Notes: generated from the sequence alone by a model not told the origin. Positions 54,001 through 55,719 are shown, counted from the stretch's first letter. The stretch: DNA of 64,000 nucleotides from Dendrophyllia cribrosa (GCA_024195265.1 JAJLRJ010000006.1:5508615-5572614), one strand, 5' to 3'. Numbers and translations are program-made.

Positions 54001-55719
54001 AATGAGAGTACGAGCAACGCAGAATATTCTGAGCCCGCAATATGCACTGGACATTAGCAAAAGGGACATTTAAACGCACAATATACAACGTAGCCTCTGA
54101 AATAACCAAGATGGCGGATGTTGTTTCACTTCGTAGAGTTTGTGACGGTTTTGCTACAAACCTTGTCAATCGCATTGATTCACCCACCTTTGCACAATAC
54201 ATAAAGATAGGATGAAGCAAAAGGTTCTGGTCGCAGTTCTGTGGCGACTAACTTTCTAATCTTGGTCGCCAGCACGGAAAACTTAGGCGCATTGGTGACT
54301 ATATCAGACTCAATTTCATGCCCTGTAGGTGTGAGTGTTGTGCACGACTGGCAGCCTTGTTTGTTTTCTGGCAATCTTAAACTACTGTTTAAACTAAACG
54401 AAGGTATTTCATCATATTTTATGGAAAAATGCTGCAGTATTTTTAGAGGATTTTGACAGCATTGACTGGGGGTTTCTATGTCCTCCTGCCATTTTGAAAG
54501 TAGAGACTACCCTGGGGATGAATTTGTACTTTTCTGTGGTTCTTTCTTGGTTTTAGTGTTTTCCAACATAAAACTTGGTACTTTTCTTGAATTTTTATGT
54601 TGTCCACTTTTGAGGGTGAAGGTTGAAAATCAAGATACATGTATGTAAATGATTAGAGCGGTTTTCGTGTGTCGCAAACCAAAACCAAAGTAATTACGCT
54701 GGCCAATCAAAACAAAGGCAGACAATCCAATGAACCAATGAGAACTGAAAGCAAATACATGTAGCCAGCGAGCATGGGAAAATACGTGCGGGCAAGTCAT
54801 GATTGGTTTTGGTTTTACTTTTGATTGGTTGAGACGTGGAGCGTGATTTTTTAGCCAATCACAAAGCATTGCATTGCAAAACCAAAGCAATTGCGATGTT
54901 ACTTTCAACACACAATTGAAAGCCATTCTATTGACTATCAGTCATGCTCCAGTGACATTGTAGAGCCATCTACAACTTCAAGTCAACTATTTGCCTCCCT
55001 GAGCCACTCACTCATTCATTCTCTTCCTACTACTATTACCTAGACTAAATGTAGCTCAGAGTGCTAAAAACCATACTGTTTAATTTACCAGGATATTAAA
55101 ACCAGAAAGTAGTCAAAGCCAAAGCCTACATTCTGAAAATAATGAAAATAATTCGAACTCAGTTTGTTTGATCTATGAACGAAGTGGTGTTAAGGCAACC
55201 CGGTTGTATTCGAATTAACATTGGCGTATTGGGCTTGAGGAGAAATCACACAATTATGATTACTTCTATATGACACACTAAGCGTATAAAAATTAACTTA
55301 TGCTAACTAAGGCCCAAATCGAAATCGATCGCCTGATGCAATGAAGCATTTCCAGTTACATGTATTTAATCATGCTTCACGGCTTTCGACGGGAAAAAAG
55401 GCTTGGAGTTTAAGTACAACACTCCTGCAAACGAGACTGGCAGGATTATAAAAAGGTGACACTGACATAAGAAATTACAGCTGCGAAGAACGAAAACCCC
55501 GCAATCATAACTAAAGCTTAAACACATGGTTATAAACTGACCTGCCGGTGCAGTGCGTTTTAAACGTAAACTGGAACGCGCATCCACAACCTCAACCGTT
55601 CCATCCTCGAGCGTACAGATGAAGCAGTTTGACGTGGGTGAAAATGTGACTGAAATTGGTCGGCCACTGAACTGTAGGCACCCTTCTTCCTCAAAATACC
55701 ACTCCTCCTCCGCCGCCAT
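5992..55719 (-). CDS. BIRC6: BIRC6 (BRUCE/Apollon): giant BIR-domain E2/E3 ubiquitin ligase, complete, 43 coding exons
   Basis: Joining 43 exons gives 13,134 nt: 4,377 residues plus TGA. All introns are GT-AG and all phases agree. The start is ATG 55719-55717 with A at -3 and G at +4. Visible domains: propeller-like N-terminus (residues 1-171), BIR (about 233-305; zinc ligands C272, C275, H292, C299), WD-like strand ending in a WD pair (331-360), beta-sandwich-like segments (about 1524-1610 and 2794-2970), long helical-repeat regions, and UBC (about 4110-4270; FNPN at 4204-4207, catalytic C4215). Human BIRC6 is about 4,850 residues, so this one is somewhat shorter, mainly at the two ends and in linkers. 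Known role of the family: cytosolic and membrane-associated antiparallel dimer, charged by UBA6, that ubiquitinates SMAC, HTRA2, caspases and LC3B. Assignment is by recognition of conserved blocks; no alignment was run. Confidence 0.96.
6228..6440 (+). repeat. Dispersed pyrimidine-rich repeat (AAAGGCTCCTA...GTGACCATTACATATC family)
   Basis: Near-complete copy inside the last intron of BIRC6. Order: GGCTCCTATGAG, CTCGCGAATACGAAAC, a C-rich tract, CCCCATGGGTAAGGCAGGTG, ACCATTACATATC. Other copies or pieces: 541-600, 17719-17745, 25300-25430, 27336-27525, 34157-34290, 37521-37700, 41100-41390, 50675-50870, 51233-51330. No clear terminal repeats, so the class is unknown. Confidence 0.8.
6959..7147 (-). 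CDS. BIRC6: BIRC6 exon 42 (end of UBC fold)
   Basis: Residues 4240-4302: [32 protein letters not shown] ... [20 protein letters not shown], the C-terminal helices typical of the BIRC6/UBE2O-type E2. Acceptor TTCTAG|GTT, donor CAG|GTCAGC. Confidence 0.97.
7209..7370. mobile_element. MITE with TTAA target sites and 16-bp+ terminal inverted repeats
   Basis: TTAA at 7209-7212 and 7367-7370 flanks AGGCCCAGTATCACCC and its exact complement GGGTGATACTGGGCCT. TTAA duplication suggests a piggyBac-type source. Lies in the intron between exons 42 and 41. Confidence 0.9.
7810..7887 (-). CDS. BIRC6: BIRC6 exon 41 (UBC catalytic cysteine)
   Basis: Residues 4214-4239: [27 protein letters not shown]4215, eight residues after the last Asn of FNPN, is the ubiquitin thioester cysteine. 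Acceptor AACAG|GTG, donor CAA|GTAAGA. Confidence 0.97.
7888..8349. other. Intron 40, nothing recognised
   Basis: No repeat with clear ends and no coding sequence seen. Confidence 0.5.
8350..8511 (-). CDS. BIRC6: BIRC6 exon 40 (UBC core)
   Basis: Residues 4160-4213: [20 protein letters not shown] ... [15 protein letters not shown] (4204-4207) is the BIRC6 form of the HPN motif of E2 enzymes. Acceptor CATCAG|GTT, donor AAG|GTAACT. Confidence 0.97.
8535..8747 (+). mobile_element. TTAA MITE, TTAACCCTTTCACTCCCA family, decayed right end
   Basis: Left end TTAACCCTTTCACTCCCAGA is intact; the right end is mutated. The interior shares GTTCTAACTTTTGAGTCTGT and GTGTGACCATTCAAATGAAA with the full copy at 12208-12419. 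Confidence 0.85.
9048..9096. repeat. Homopolymer junction T(22)G(27)
   Basis: An uninterrupted poly-T run passes directly into a poly-G run in intron 39. Length is likely to be variable and prone to sequencing error. Confidence 0.9.
9250..9476 (-). CDS. BIRC6: BIRC6 exon 39 (start of UBC domain)
   Basis: Residues 4084-4159. [20 protein letters not shown] then [17 protein letters not shown] forms the first helix and strand of the UBC fold. Acceptor AACAG|GA, donor AAG|GTAATG. Confidence 0.96.
9535..9719. mobile_element. Foldback MITE (ATAGACCACTTTCATAATGG ends)
   Basis: Arms of about 70 bp: ATAGACCACTTTCATAATGG ... GAGGCTAATT, with the exact complement at the right ending CCATTATGAAAGTGGTCTAT. 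A short loop separates them. In intron 38. Confidence 0.9.
10079..10195 (+). repeat. 17-bp minisatellite (CCACCTCTCCCAAGGGA)
   Basis: About six to seven head-to-tail units with single-base variation (AAGGGA or GAGGGG), preceded by CAGTCAAAACCTCTTGTAAA. Its grammar (GACCACCTCT...) is like that of the arrays at 27524 and 35640. Confidence 0.88.
10325..10605 (+). mobile_element. MITE, full-length copy, TA target site (GAGCGGTTTTC family)
   Basis: Flanked by TA at 10323-10324 and 10606-10607. Ends GAGCGCTTTTAAATTGAGTG and CACTCAAATGAAAACCGCTC are complementary with few mismatches. The inside is rich in GATTGG/CCAATC and GGTTTTGGTTTT. TA duplication suggests a Tc1/mariner-type source. Other copies: 143-352, 40509-41097, 50875-50989, 54656-54928. 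Confidence 0.9.
10815..11170 (-). CDS. BIRC6: BIRC6 exon 38
   Basis: Residues 3965-4083 plus one base. Hydrophilic linker, then [20 protein letters not shown] (human EPEGLTLLVPDIQKTAEIV) and [14 protein letters not shown]. The acceptor is a tandem AAGCAG (NAGNAG): use of the upstream AG would add one Ser in frame. Donor G|GTGAGT. Confidence 0.94.
11171..11861. other. Intron 37, nothing recognised
   Basis: Unique-looking AT-rich sequence; no repeat ends or coding blocks seen. Confidence 0.5.
11862..12075 (-). CDS. BIRC6: BIRC6 exon 37
   Basis: Residues 3894-3964 plus two bases: (V)[20 protein letters not shown] and [17 protein letters not shown]. Acceptor TTGCAG|TG, donor CG|GTACGT. Confidence 0.95.
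12208..12419 (+). mobile_element. TTAA MITE, full-length copy (TTAACCCTTTCACTCCCA family)
   Basis: TTAA at 12208-12211 and 12416-12419. Inside these, CCCTTTCACTCCCAGAG pairs with CTCTTGGGAGTTAAAGGG with few mismatches. In intron 36. Further copies: 8535-8747, 32856-33097, 35358-35540, 43655-43801. The 105-bp satellite at 52435-53767 contains the same core words. Confidence 0.9.
12605..12773 (-). CDS. BIRC6: BIRC6 exon 36
   Basis: Residues 3838-3893 plus one base: VLASYVK, then [24 protein letters not shown] (human [24 protein letters not shown]). Acceptor TTCTAG|GTG, donor G|GTTTGT. Confidence 0.95.
12858..13285 (+). mobile_element. tRNA-derived SINE with CATT-type tail
   Basis: Head TGGTTAGCTGAGTTCGCGGG contains an A-box-like word and the B box GGGTTCGAATCCC. 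A body of about 330 bp ends in a CATT/CGTT simple repeat. In intron 35. Confidence 0.75.
13309..13465 (-). CDS. BIRC6: BIRC6 exon 35
   Basis: Residues 3785-3837: [20 protein letters not shown] then the [10 protein letters not shown] helix, almost identical to vertebrate BIRC6. Acceptor GTTCAG|T, donor CAG|GTGAAT. Confidence 0.96.
13466..14130. other. Intron 34, nothing recognised
   Basis: No repeat ends or coding blocks seen. Confidence 0.5.
14131..14374 (-). CDS. BIRC6: BIRC6 exon 34
   Basis: Residues 3704-3784 plus two bases: [15 protein letters not shown] and [20 protein letters not shown] (human MALEIGALHLILVCLSALSH). Acceptor TTATAG|AA, donor AG|GTAGGT. Confidence 0.95.
14800..15060. 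repeat. Cluster of TTGAAC/GTTCAA palindromic words
   Basis: CAACATGTTGAA, GTTGAACATGGTTGAAC, CAACAAATGTTGAAC and relatives recur on both strands more than ten times in 260 bp. It looks like a decayed foldback or tandem element in intron 33; I do not know the family. Confidence 0.7.
15191..15360. mobile_element. Foldback MITE (CTTGGCTCCGAGGCTTAGGG arms), full copy
   Basis: Ends CAATAAACCAATTCCGATAT and ATATCGGAATTGGTCTATTG are near-complements; the arms extend about 75 bp through CTTGGCTCCGAGGCTTAGGG. A second copy lies nested at 40544-40715. Confidence 0.92.
15631..17345 (-). CDS. BIRC6: BIRC6 exon 33 (largest, 1,715 nt; BIRC6-specific domain)
   Basis: Residues 3132-3703 plus one base. Recognisable blocks in order: SLYELSQNV, the [11 protein letters not shown] helix, [20 protein letters not shown] (human HLATLASSSQSPEAIKQLL), [87 protein letters not shown] and IPAHSL-like [20 protein letters not shown]. 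This covers the BIRC6-specific region and the segment before it. Acceptor TTCTAG|G, donor G|GTAGGA. Confidence 0.96.
17511..17672 (-). CDS. BIRC6: BIRC6 exon 32
   Basis: Residues 3078-3131 plus two bases: [15 protein letters not shown] and [13 protein letters not shown] (human LHCVAAILWHSYE). Acceptor TTGCAG|G, donor AG|GTGTGT. The donor side faces a poly-C tract (17464-17492). Confidence 0.92.
17987..18184 (-). CDS. BIRC6: BIRC6 exon 31
   Basis: Residues 3012-3077 plus two bases: helices [31 protein letters not shown] (human STIDILYQLG). Acceptor TTAAG|T, chosen over the GAG 6 nt inside because only it keeps the frame of exon 30. Donor AG|GTGTGG. Confidence 0.9.
18185..18647. other. Left part of intron 30, nothing recognised
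   Basis: No repeat with clear ends before the transposon that starts at 18648. Confidence 0.4.
18648..20355. mobile_element. 1.7-kb DNA transposon remnant with 5-bp target duplication TATTA
   Basis: Ends CAAGGCTGCTGCCTAA and TTAGGCAGCAGCCTTG are exact complements, flanked by TATTA at 18643-18647 and 20356-20360. Near both ends are short GGGCGCC / GGGCTCC-rich blocks. No transposase reading frame is recognisable. It makes up most of intron 30 and contains a nested small MITE (19114-19222). Confidence 0.82.
19114..19222. mobile_element. Nested 109-bp MITE, TA target site
   Basis: TA at 19112-19113 and 19223-19224 flanks GACTGCAAAACAGT and its exact complement ACTGTTTTGCAGTC. The interior is GC-rich (GGCGCGAGGCGCCG). 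Mariner-type by target site. Confidence 0.88.
20608..20733 (-). CDS. BIRC6: BIRC6 exon 30
   Basis: Residues 2970-3011 plus two bases: [20 protein letters not shown] ... [12 protein letters not shown] (human IGWLRLLHHCLT ... LLMSP). Too short for ORF-based detection. Acceptor TTTCAG|T, donor AG|GTAATA. Confidence 0.92.
20985..21075 (+). mobile_element. Possible decayed tRNA-derived SINE
   Basis: A B-box-like GGGTTTGAATCCCATTAAG is visible, but the A box is poor. In intron 29. Confidence 0.4.
21220..21359 (-). CDS. BIRC6: BIRC6 exon 29
   Basis: Residues 2924-2969 plus two bases. [20 protein letters not shown] (human RPRDASTLGLSQIKLLG) closes the sandwich domain. Acceptor CCCCAG|CAC, donor AG|GTGTGT. 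Confidence 0.95.
22110..22297 (-). CDS. BIRC6: BIRC6 exon 28
   Basis: Residues 2861-2923. Continues the sandwich: [20 protein letters not shown] and [19 protein letters not shown]. Acceptor TTGTAG|AC, donor CAG|GTAAGG. Confidence 0.94.
22511..22665 (+). mobile_element. tRNA-Thr-like SINE
   Basis: Head GGCTTCATAGCTCAGTTGAT AGAGCATCGCACCGGTAATGCAG then GGTCACGGGTTCATAACCCG folds as a tRNA with anticodon GGT, but position 33 is C and the stems have mismatches. The tail CAATTGCTTAAATTGCAAAC also occurs alone at about 22354-22390, 250 bp away, as if two copies had landed near each other. Confidence 0.78.
22831..23031 (-). CDS. BIRC6: BIRC6 exon 27 (beta-sandwich-like segment)
   Basis: Residues 2794-2860 plus one base. 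[20 protein letters not shown] then [20 protein letters not shown] is nearly the same as the vertebrate [22 protein letters not shown] block, the start of the domain described as carbohydrate-binding-like in BIRC6 structures. Acceptor TTTCAG|GG, donor A|GTAAGT. Confidence 0.96.
23481..23672 (-). CDS. BIRC6: BIRC6 exon 26
   Basis: Residues 2730-2793 plus one base. (G)[11 protein letters not shown], Ser-rich loop, then IVNFAPYG (human IHNFAPLG). Acceptor TTTTAG|GT, donor G|GTCAGT. Confidence 0.93.
23673..24503. other. Intron 25, nothing recognised
   Basis: AT-rich, with a GTTGTTGTT run near 23961. No element ends seen. Confidence 0.5.
24504..25249 (-). CDS. BIRC6: BIRC6 exon 25
   Basis: Residues 2481-2729 plus one base. 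Helical-repeat region ending [20 protein letters not shown] then TQFYEK (human LSEPLLWFILRVLDTSDALKAF). Acceptor TTGCAG|A, donor G|GTATGT. Confidence 0.94.
25817..26795 (-). CDS. BIRC6: BIRC6 exon 24
   Basis: Residues 2155-2480 plus two bases. Acidic linker ([19 protein letters not shown]), then [20 protein letters not shown] (human ALDARLEVGLEQQAELMLKM) and ARM/HEAT-like helices including [17 protein letters not shown]. Acceptor TCTAG|GT, donor CG|GTAAAT. Confidence 0.95.
27132..27312 (-). CDS. BIRC6: BIRC6 exon 23
   Basis: Residues 2095-2154 plus one base. [18 protein letters not shown] and [20 protein letters not shown] (human SWGGAWAQYSLTCMLQDIL). Acceptor TACAG|GTG, donor G|GTGTGA. Confidence 0.95.
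27524..28267 (+). repeat. 17-bp minisatellite CCCTTTAATAGAGGTGT, about 44 units
   Basis: Head-to-tail units with a few recurring variants (CCCCTTAATAG, CCCTTAAATAG, CCCTTTAATTG). Blocks of like variants suggest growth by unequal exchange. A decayed end of the same array is at 28632-28712, after the LINE fragment. In intron 22. Confidence 0.95.
28268..28620 (-). mobile_element. LINE 3' end (non-LTR retrotransposon fragment)
   Basis: On the minus strand the end of an ORF2 is readable: [20 protein letters not shown] then KKYLHTQST and stop at 28464-28466. About 195 bp of 3' UTR follow, ending AATAAAGATTGATTGATGG. The WNxLP...FKK..K.YL end is typical of CR1/L2-like elements. 5' truncated, and inserted within the minisatellite. 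Confidence 0.8.
28798..29001 (-). CDS. BIRC6: BIRC6 exon 22
   Basis: Residues 2027-2094, phase 0 at both ends. [14 protein letters not shown] then the helix [22 protein letters not shown] (human SMDFTCHADLLLFVCK). Acceptor TTTCAG|CAC, donor AAG|GTAAGT. Confidence 0.93.
29395..29610 (-). mobile_element. Decayed SINE related to 2738-3022
   Basis: Shares GGGAGGAAAACTGGAGAGCC, the TTAACCCACA block and a damaged tRNA-like head (GACCTGGGTCACACTGG) with the SINE at 2738-3022. In intron 21. Confidence 0.65.
29682..29974 (-). CDS. BIRC6: BIRC6 exon 21 (Ser/Lys-rich linker)
   Basis: Residues 1929-2026. A low-complexity stretch of Ser and Lys ([20 protein letters not shown]) is followed by RWDFMLP and a basic helix [20 protein letters not shown]. 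The family has a similarly basic linker here. Acceptor TATCAG|AA, donor AAG|GTAATG. Confidence 0.9.
29975..31810. other. Intron 20, left part: CTTGCCCG-flanked segment
   Basis: GCTTGCCC...GGGCAAGC hairpins at about 30219-30240 and 31051-31072 bound an AT-rich stretch of about 0.85 kb that may be a transposon remnant. Similar words (CTTGCCCGACA) occur at 50366. No open frame or clear target duplication. Confidence 0.35.
31815..31965 (+). mobile_element. Possible tRNA-derived SINE
   Basis: GCAGCTCAGTGG...AGCATCCAACTGG and AGGTTCAAATG resemble A and B boxes; a T-rich end follows. Weak. Confidence 0.45.
32027..32244 (-). CDS. BIRC6: BIRC6 exon 20
   Basis: Residues 1856-1928 plus one base. Leu-rich helices [20 protein letters not shown] and [13 protein letters not shown]. 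Acceptor TTCCAG|G, donor G|GTTAGT. Confidence 0.93.
32280..32530 (-). mobile_element. SINE related to 2738-3022
   Basis: The minus strand reads GGGAAGCAGGGGTGGTGAAG TGGTGAGAGCACTCCC then CCCGGTTTTAATTCCC and a shared body (GGGTCCTCTTG). In intron 19. Confidence 0.72.
32856..33097 (+). mobile_element. TTAA MITE copy (TTAACCCTTTCACTCTCA)
   Basis: TTAA at 32856-32859 and 33094-33097; interior as in 12208-12419 with a short insertion near 32985. In intron 19, close to exon 19. Confidence 0.85.
33208..33947 (-). CDS. BIRC6: BIRC6 exon 19
   Basis: Residues 1610-1855 plus two bases. [20 protein letters not shown] then YGYP continues the sandwich; after it come helical repeats with [20 protein letters not shown] and the [16 protein letters not shown] block (human ERWWGQFLSNVLQELY), ending FPQER. 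Acceptor CCCAG|TTG, donor AG|GTATGA. Confidence 0.95.
34387..34458. repeat. (AAGG)n microsatellite, about 18 units
   Basis: Perfect AAGG/GAAG run in intron 18, next to a copy of the pyrimidine-rich repeat with a poly-C tract (34157-34290). Confidence 0.95.
34612..34869 (-). CDS. BIRC6: BIRC6 exon 18 (beta-sandwich-like segment)
   Basis: Residues 1524-1609. [31 protein letters not shown] and [11 protein letters not shown] correspond to HSGARRFVTLDFG ... LIPPPVCRFMK of human BIRC6. The strand pattern resembles a galactose-binding (discoidin-like) sandwich; that fold call is inference. Acceptor CTACAG|CTT, donor AAG|GTAAGC. Confidence 0.94.
35358..35540 (+). mobile_element. TTAA MITE fragment
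   Basis: CTACACTCCCTGAGTAAATT to ACAAAATGAAATTTGGAATT matches the left three quarters of 12208-12419; the right end is missing. Confidence 0.75.
35630..35815 (+). repeat. Minisatellite ACCACTTGATACAGGGT, about nine units
   Basis: Units of about 17-19 bp alternating GGGTGACC and GGGTAACC. Located in intron 17, ending about 50 bp before exon 17. Confidence 0.9.
35864..36175 (-). CDS. BIRC6: BIRC6 exon 17 (Gln-rich coiled coil)
   Basis: Residues 1420-1523. Begins [20 protein letters not shown], a coiled-coil continuing exon 16, then a Pro/Ser/Thr-rich linker. Vertebrate BIRC6 has a QLQVLQEKQQQLLKLQQQ coil at the same place. Acceptor CTTGAG|ATG (C at -3 replaced by G, weak), donor CAG|GTAAGA. 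Confidence 0.88.
36176..37037. other. Intron 16, no clear element
   Basis: Contains a run of ACATGTACATGTACATGTAG near 36573. CCAATCACAAC / TGATTGG words like those of the TA-site MITE occur at 36664-36745, without recognisable ends. Confidence 0.4.
37038..37467 (-). CDS. BIRC6: BIRC6 exon 16
   Basis: Residues 1276-1419. Starts [18 protein letters not shown] (human YGLYSSPFDPVLFD) and contains [20 protein letters not shown]; ends in the [15 protein letters not shown] helix. Acceptor GTTAG|A, donor AAG|GTAGCA. Confidence 0.95.
38061..38217 (-). repeat. Tandem duplication of the exon 15 3' end and its donor
   Basis: Two units of about 77 bp starting GATTATAACAAACCAT (38061 and 38138). The right unit contains the last 34 bases of exon 15, the true donor TCTAG|GTAAGA and 44 intron bases. 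The left unit has the same with donor TCTAG|GTACGA. About 10% divergence. Confidence 0.92.
38182..38442 (-). CDS. BIRC6: BIRC6 exon 15
   Basis: Residues 1189-1275 plus two bases; ARM-like helices ([19 protein letters not shown]) ending HLALRSR. Acceptor CCCCAG|G, donor AG|GTAAGA. The last 34 exon bases, the donor and 44 intron bases are duplicated immediately downstream (38061-38137), creating a decoy donor. Confidence 0.94.
38443..39157. other. Intron 14, part without recognised elements
   Basis: AT-rich; TATATAATTATTATATTATT near 39110 is simple AT sequence. Nothing else seen. Confidence 0.45.
39158..39569 (+). mobile_element. TTAA MITE, TTAAAGAGACACT family (copy 1)
   Basis: TTAA at 39158-39161 and a decayed right end near 39566. 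Shares GATTCTACAGAGCAAAACAA and GGTCAAGAAATCAAA with the better copy at 48007-48447; a truncated third copy is at 49795-50110. Confidence 0.78.
39680..39799 (-). CDS. BIRC6: BIRC6 exon 14
   Basis: Residues 1149-1188 plus two bases. Encodes the conserved [16 protein letters not shown] helix (human [15 protein letters not shown]). Acceptor TTACAG|G, donor AG|GTATGC. Confidence 0.94.
40115..40445 (+). repeat. Decayed three-unit array of the 105-bp satellite
   Basis: Repeats of AAGGTGGTTCTAAC, GTCTGTGGATGAAATCCTG, GAGCAGTACTTTCCTGTGG at about 105-bp spacing, much more diverged than the main array at 52435-53767. Confidence 0.75.
40544..40715. mobile_element. Nested foldback MITE (CTTGGCTCCGAGGCTT)
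   Basis: Second copy of the element at 15191-15360, here inserted in the GTAATTTCAC/AATTGG part of the host MITE. The arms are still largely complementary. Confidence 0.9.
40856..41052. mobile_element. Nested foldback element (GCCCTTATCGTA ends)
   Basis: Arms of about 85 bp: GCCCTTATCGTAGATGAGTA ... ACCCTATAGTCTCGTTTTGA and complement, with a loop of about 25 bp. The right arm has a short extra CATGTA. Inserted in the host MITE between CAGAGTAATA and CATTGCTTCGG. Confidence 0.92.
41522..42118 (-). CDS. BIRC6: BIRC6 exon 13
   Basis: Residues 950-1148 plus two bases. Encodes [20 protein letters not shown] (beta-sandwich-like), the [13 protein letters not shown] and [12 protein letters not shown] strands, and ends [12 protein letters not shown]. 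Acceptor TTGCAG|C, donor GG|GTAATT. Confidence 0.94.
42450..42663 (-). CDS. BIRC6: BIRC6 exon 12
   Basis: Residues 879-949 plus two bases. Carries [20 protein letters not shown] and [11 protein letters not shown] ... RTWKL, among the best conserved blocks of the family. Acceptor CTTGCAG|CT, donor AG|GTATGT. Confidence 0.95.
42915..43284. mobile_element. Small DNA transposon, TATACCTGCCAA ends
   Basis: TATACCTGCCAA at 42915-42926 and its complement TTGGCAGGTATA at 43273-43284. GC-richer interior with repeated CATCGGAC/CTTCGGA words. In intron 11, between ATTGTATTG simple repeats. Confidence 0.75.
43655..43801 (-). mobile_element. TTAA MITE fragment, minus orientation
   Basis: The minus strand reads TTAAAAACCCTTTCACTTCC then the shared core. 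It lies 20 bp from exon 11's donor end. Confidence 0.78.
43821..45110 (-). CDS. BIRC6: BIRC6 exon 11 (1,290 nt)
   Basis: Residues 449-878 plus one base. Contains conserved blocks LLLQDP-like ([19 protein letters not shown]), [18 protein letters not shown] and the [18 protein letters not shown] blade that corresponds to the RLCACTKGGELHFLQ block of human BIRC6. Acceptor TTTTCAG|AT, donor G|GTACAG. Confidence 0.94.
45180..45584. mobile_element. MITE with TCAAATGTAAGTTGACAGTC ends and CTCGAAA-rich interior
   Basis: Perfect 20-bp terminal inverted repeats. The interior is made of degenerate CTCAAAACTCGAAACTTGA words on both strands, so most of the element can fold. A left-end relative starts at 52053. 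In intron 10. Confidence 0.88.
45585..46473. other. Intron 10 right part, nothing recognised
   Basis: AT-rich with scattered TACATGTA palindromes; no element ends. Confidence 0.45.
46474..46738 (-). CDS. BIRC6: BIRC6 exon 10
   Basis: Residues 361-448 plus one base. Begins IHTEFQV, continuing the blade, then turns into an acidic Ser/Glu-rich linker ([13 protein letters not shown] region) with no fold I recognise. Acceptor CTACAG|ATC, donor G|GTATAG. Confidence 0.9.
46739..47187. other. Intron 9, nothing recognised
   Basis: Includes a pyrimidine run (CATCCCTCCCCCCTCGCCCC, about 47023) but no repeat with clear ends. Confidence 0.45.
47188..47277 (-). CDS. BIRC6: BIRC6 exon 9 (WD-like blade)
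   Basis: Residues 331-360, phase 0 at both ends. Reads [20 protein letters not shown] then [10 protein letters not shown], a WD-type blade. Acceptor TTTTAG|TTT, donor AAG|GTTGGA (weak +4 to +6 consensus). Confidence 0.93.
47639..47826. repeat. CpG-rich GCGATCGC-type repeat island
   Basis: CGCGATAAGCGCGATCGCGC, CAATCGCGGCGCGATATTCT and relatives recur in 190 bp of otherwise AT-rich intron, ending 16 bp from the donor of exon 8. Built from overlapping GCGAT/ATCGC palindromes. Confidence 0.85.
47842..47891 (-). CDS. BIRC6: BIRC6 exon 8 (50-nt micro-exon)
   Basis: Residues 314-330, (V)[16 protein letters not shown], matching the VTLATSPA linker after the BIR domain. Acceptor TTGTAG|TA, donor AAG|GTGAGT. 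The donor faces a CpG-rich repeat island only 16 bp away (47639-47826). Confidence 0.92.
48007..48447 (+). mobile_element. TTAA MITE, AGGGACACTGT family (best copy)
   Basis: TTAA at 48007-48010 and 48444-48447; AGGGACACTGT pairs with ACAGTGTCTCT. In intron 7. Other copies: 39158-39569 and 49795-50110 (truncated). Confidence 0.88.
48730..48803 (-). CDS. BIRC6: BIRC6 exon 7 (end of BIR domain)
   Basis: Residues 289-313 plus one base. Encodes (W)[21 protein letters not shown]292 and C299 complete the zinc site, with the canonical spacing C-x16-H-x6-C after C275. Acceptor TTTAG|G, donor G|GTAAGT. Confidence 0.95.
48971..49053 (-). CDS. BIRC6: BIRC6 exon 6 (BIR zinc site)
   Basis: Residues 262-288 plus two bases. 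Encodes [20 protein letters not shown] followed by WEPTDEP. C272 and C275 are the first two zinc ligands. Acceptor TTGCAG|CCT; a second AG 5 nt further in would break the frame. Donor TG|GTAACT. Confidence 0.95.
49256..49434. mobile_element. 179-bp MITE, 5-bp target duplication ACTAT
   Basis: CAGGGCTGTCATTAAG at the left and its complement CTTAATGACAGCCCTG at the right, flanked by ACTAT (49251-49255 and 49435-49439). CAGGG ends are common in hAT elements, but an 8-bp duplication is not seen. In intron 5. Confidence 0.88.
49603..49648 (-). CDS. BIRC6: BIRC6 exon 5 (BIR domain, 46-nt micro-exon)
   Basis: Residues 246-261. Acceptor CTTAG|A, donor CAG|GTAAGT. Encodes (R)[15 protein letters not shown], the WA..P..LA.AGFY signature that precedes the zinc site in BIR domains. 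Too short for ORF-based detection; supported by frame and family match on both sides. Confidence 0.94.
49795..50110 (+). mobile_element. Truncated TTAA MITE (AGGGACACTGT family)
   Basis: Shares the GAGCAAAACA, GGATTGCGAGGATGGAAGTG and GGTCAAGAAATCAAAA blocks with 48007-48447. Holds an ACATGT run at 49855-49872. Confidence 0.75.
50411..50634 (-). CDS. BIRC6: BIRC6 exon 4 (start of BIR domain)
   Basis: Residues 172-245 plus two bases. Acceptor CTTAG|TGG, donor AG|GTATGT. Contains the conserved VALPVASAV block and, at its end, [13 protein letters not shown], the first helix and turn of the BIR fold. A short sequence just beyond the donor (CTTGCCCG-type repeat, + strand 50340-50400) is intronic. 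Confidence 0.93.
50875..50989 (+). mobile_element. TA-site MITE, 3' half
   Basis: TTCAAGTTCTGATTGGTCC to CTCAATTGAAAACCACTC then TA matches the right half of 10325-10605. In intron 3. Confidence 0.82.
51026..51178 (-). CDS. BIRC6: BIRC6 exon 3
   Basis: Residues 121-171, phase 0 at both ends. Acceptor GGCAG|GCT, donor AAG|GTAATA. Helical segment starting [11 protein letters not shown], matching the QQLLSA helix of the vertebrate protein. Confidence 0.92.
51788..51969 (-). CDS. BIRC6: BIRC6 exon 2
   Basis: Residues 60-120. Acceptor TTTAG|AA follows the 3.6-kb first intron; donor GAT|GTAAGT. It holds the conserved [11 protein letters not shown] block of the N-terminal propeller. Confidence 0.93.
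52435..53767 (+). repeat. 105-bp satellite, about 12.7 units
   Basis: Unit: AAAGTGTAACAATTTAAATG, AAAGCTATTGAGCAGTACTT, TCCTGTGGTACTGTTTATTA, TGCTGTACAAGGTGGTTCC, AACTTTTGAGTCTGTGGATG, AAATCC. Two unit types (CCTGTGGTACTG and CCTATGGTGCAG) are interspersed. The words TTTTGAGTCTGTGGATGAAA and CAGTACTTT are shared with the TTAA MITE of 12208-12419. In intron 1. Confidence 0.95.
54656..54928 (-). mobile_element. TA-site MITE, full-length copy
   Basis: TA at 54654-54655 and 54929-54930; ends GAGCGGTTTTCGTGTGTCGC and its diverged complement at the right. In intron 1. Confidence 0.85.
55542..55719 (-). CDS. BIRC6: BIRC6 exon 1 (start codon)
   Basis: Encodes residues 1-59 plus one base. The ATG lies in a good Kozak context and the protein starts [19 protein letters not shown]. 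The block that follows ([25 protein letters not shown]) reads like a beta-propeller blade and matches the first conserved block of vertebrate BIRC6. The vertebrate Ala/Gly-rich leader is absent. The donor G|GTCAGT leaves phase 1. Confidence 0.93.

Noticed and set aside
54101..54456. Possible small exon or gene near 54.1-54.4 kb
   Set aside because: Short frames on both strands without conserved blocks and without in-frame splice sites linking to exons 1 and 2, which already join correctly.
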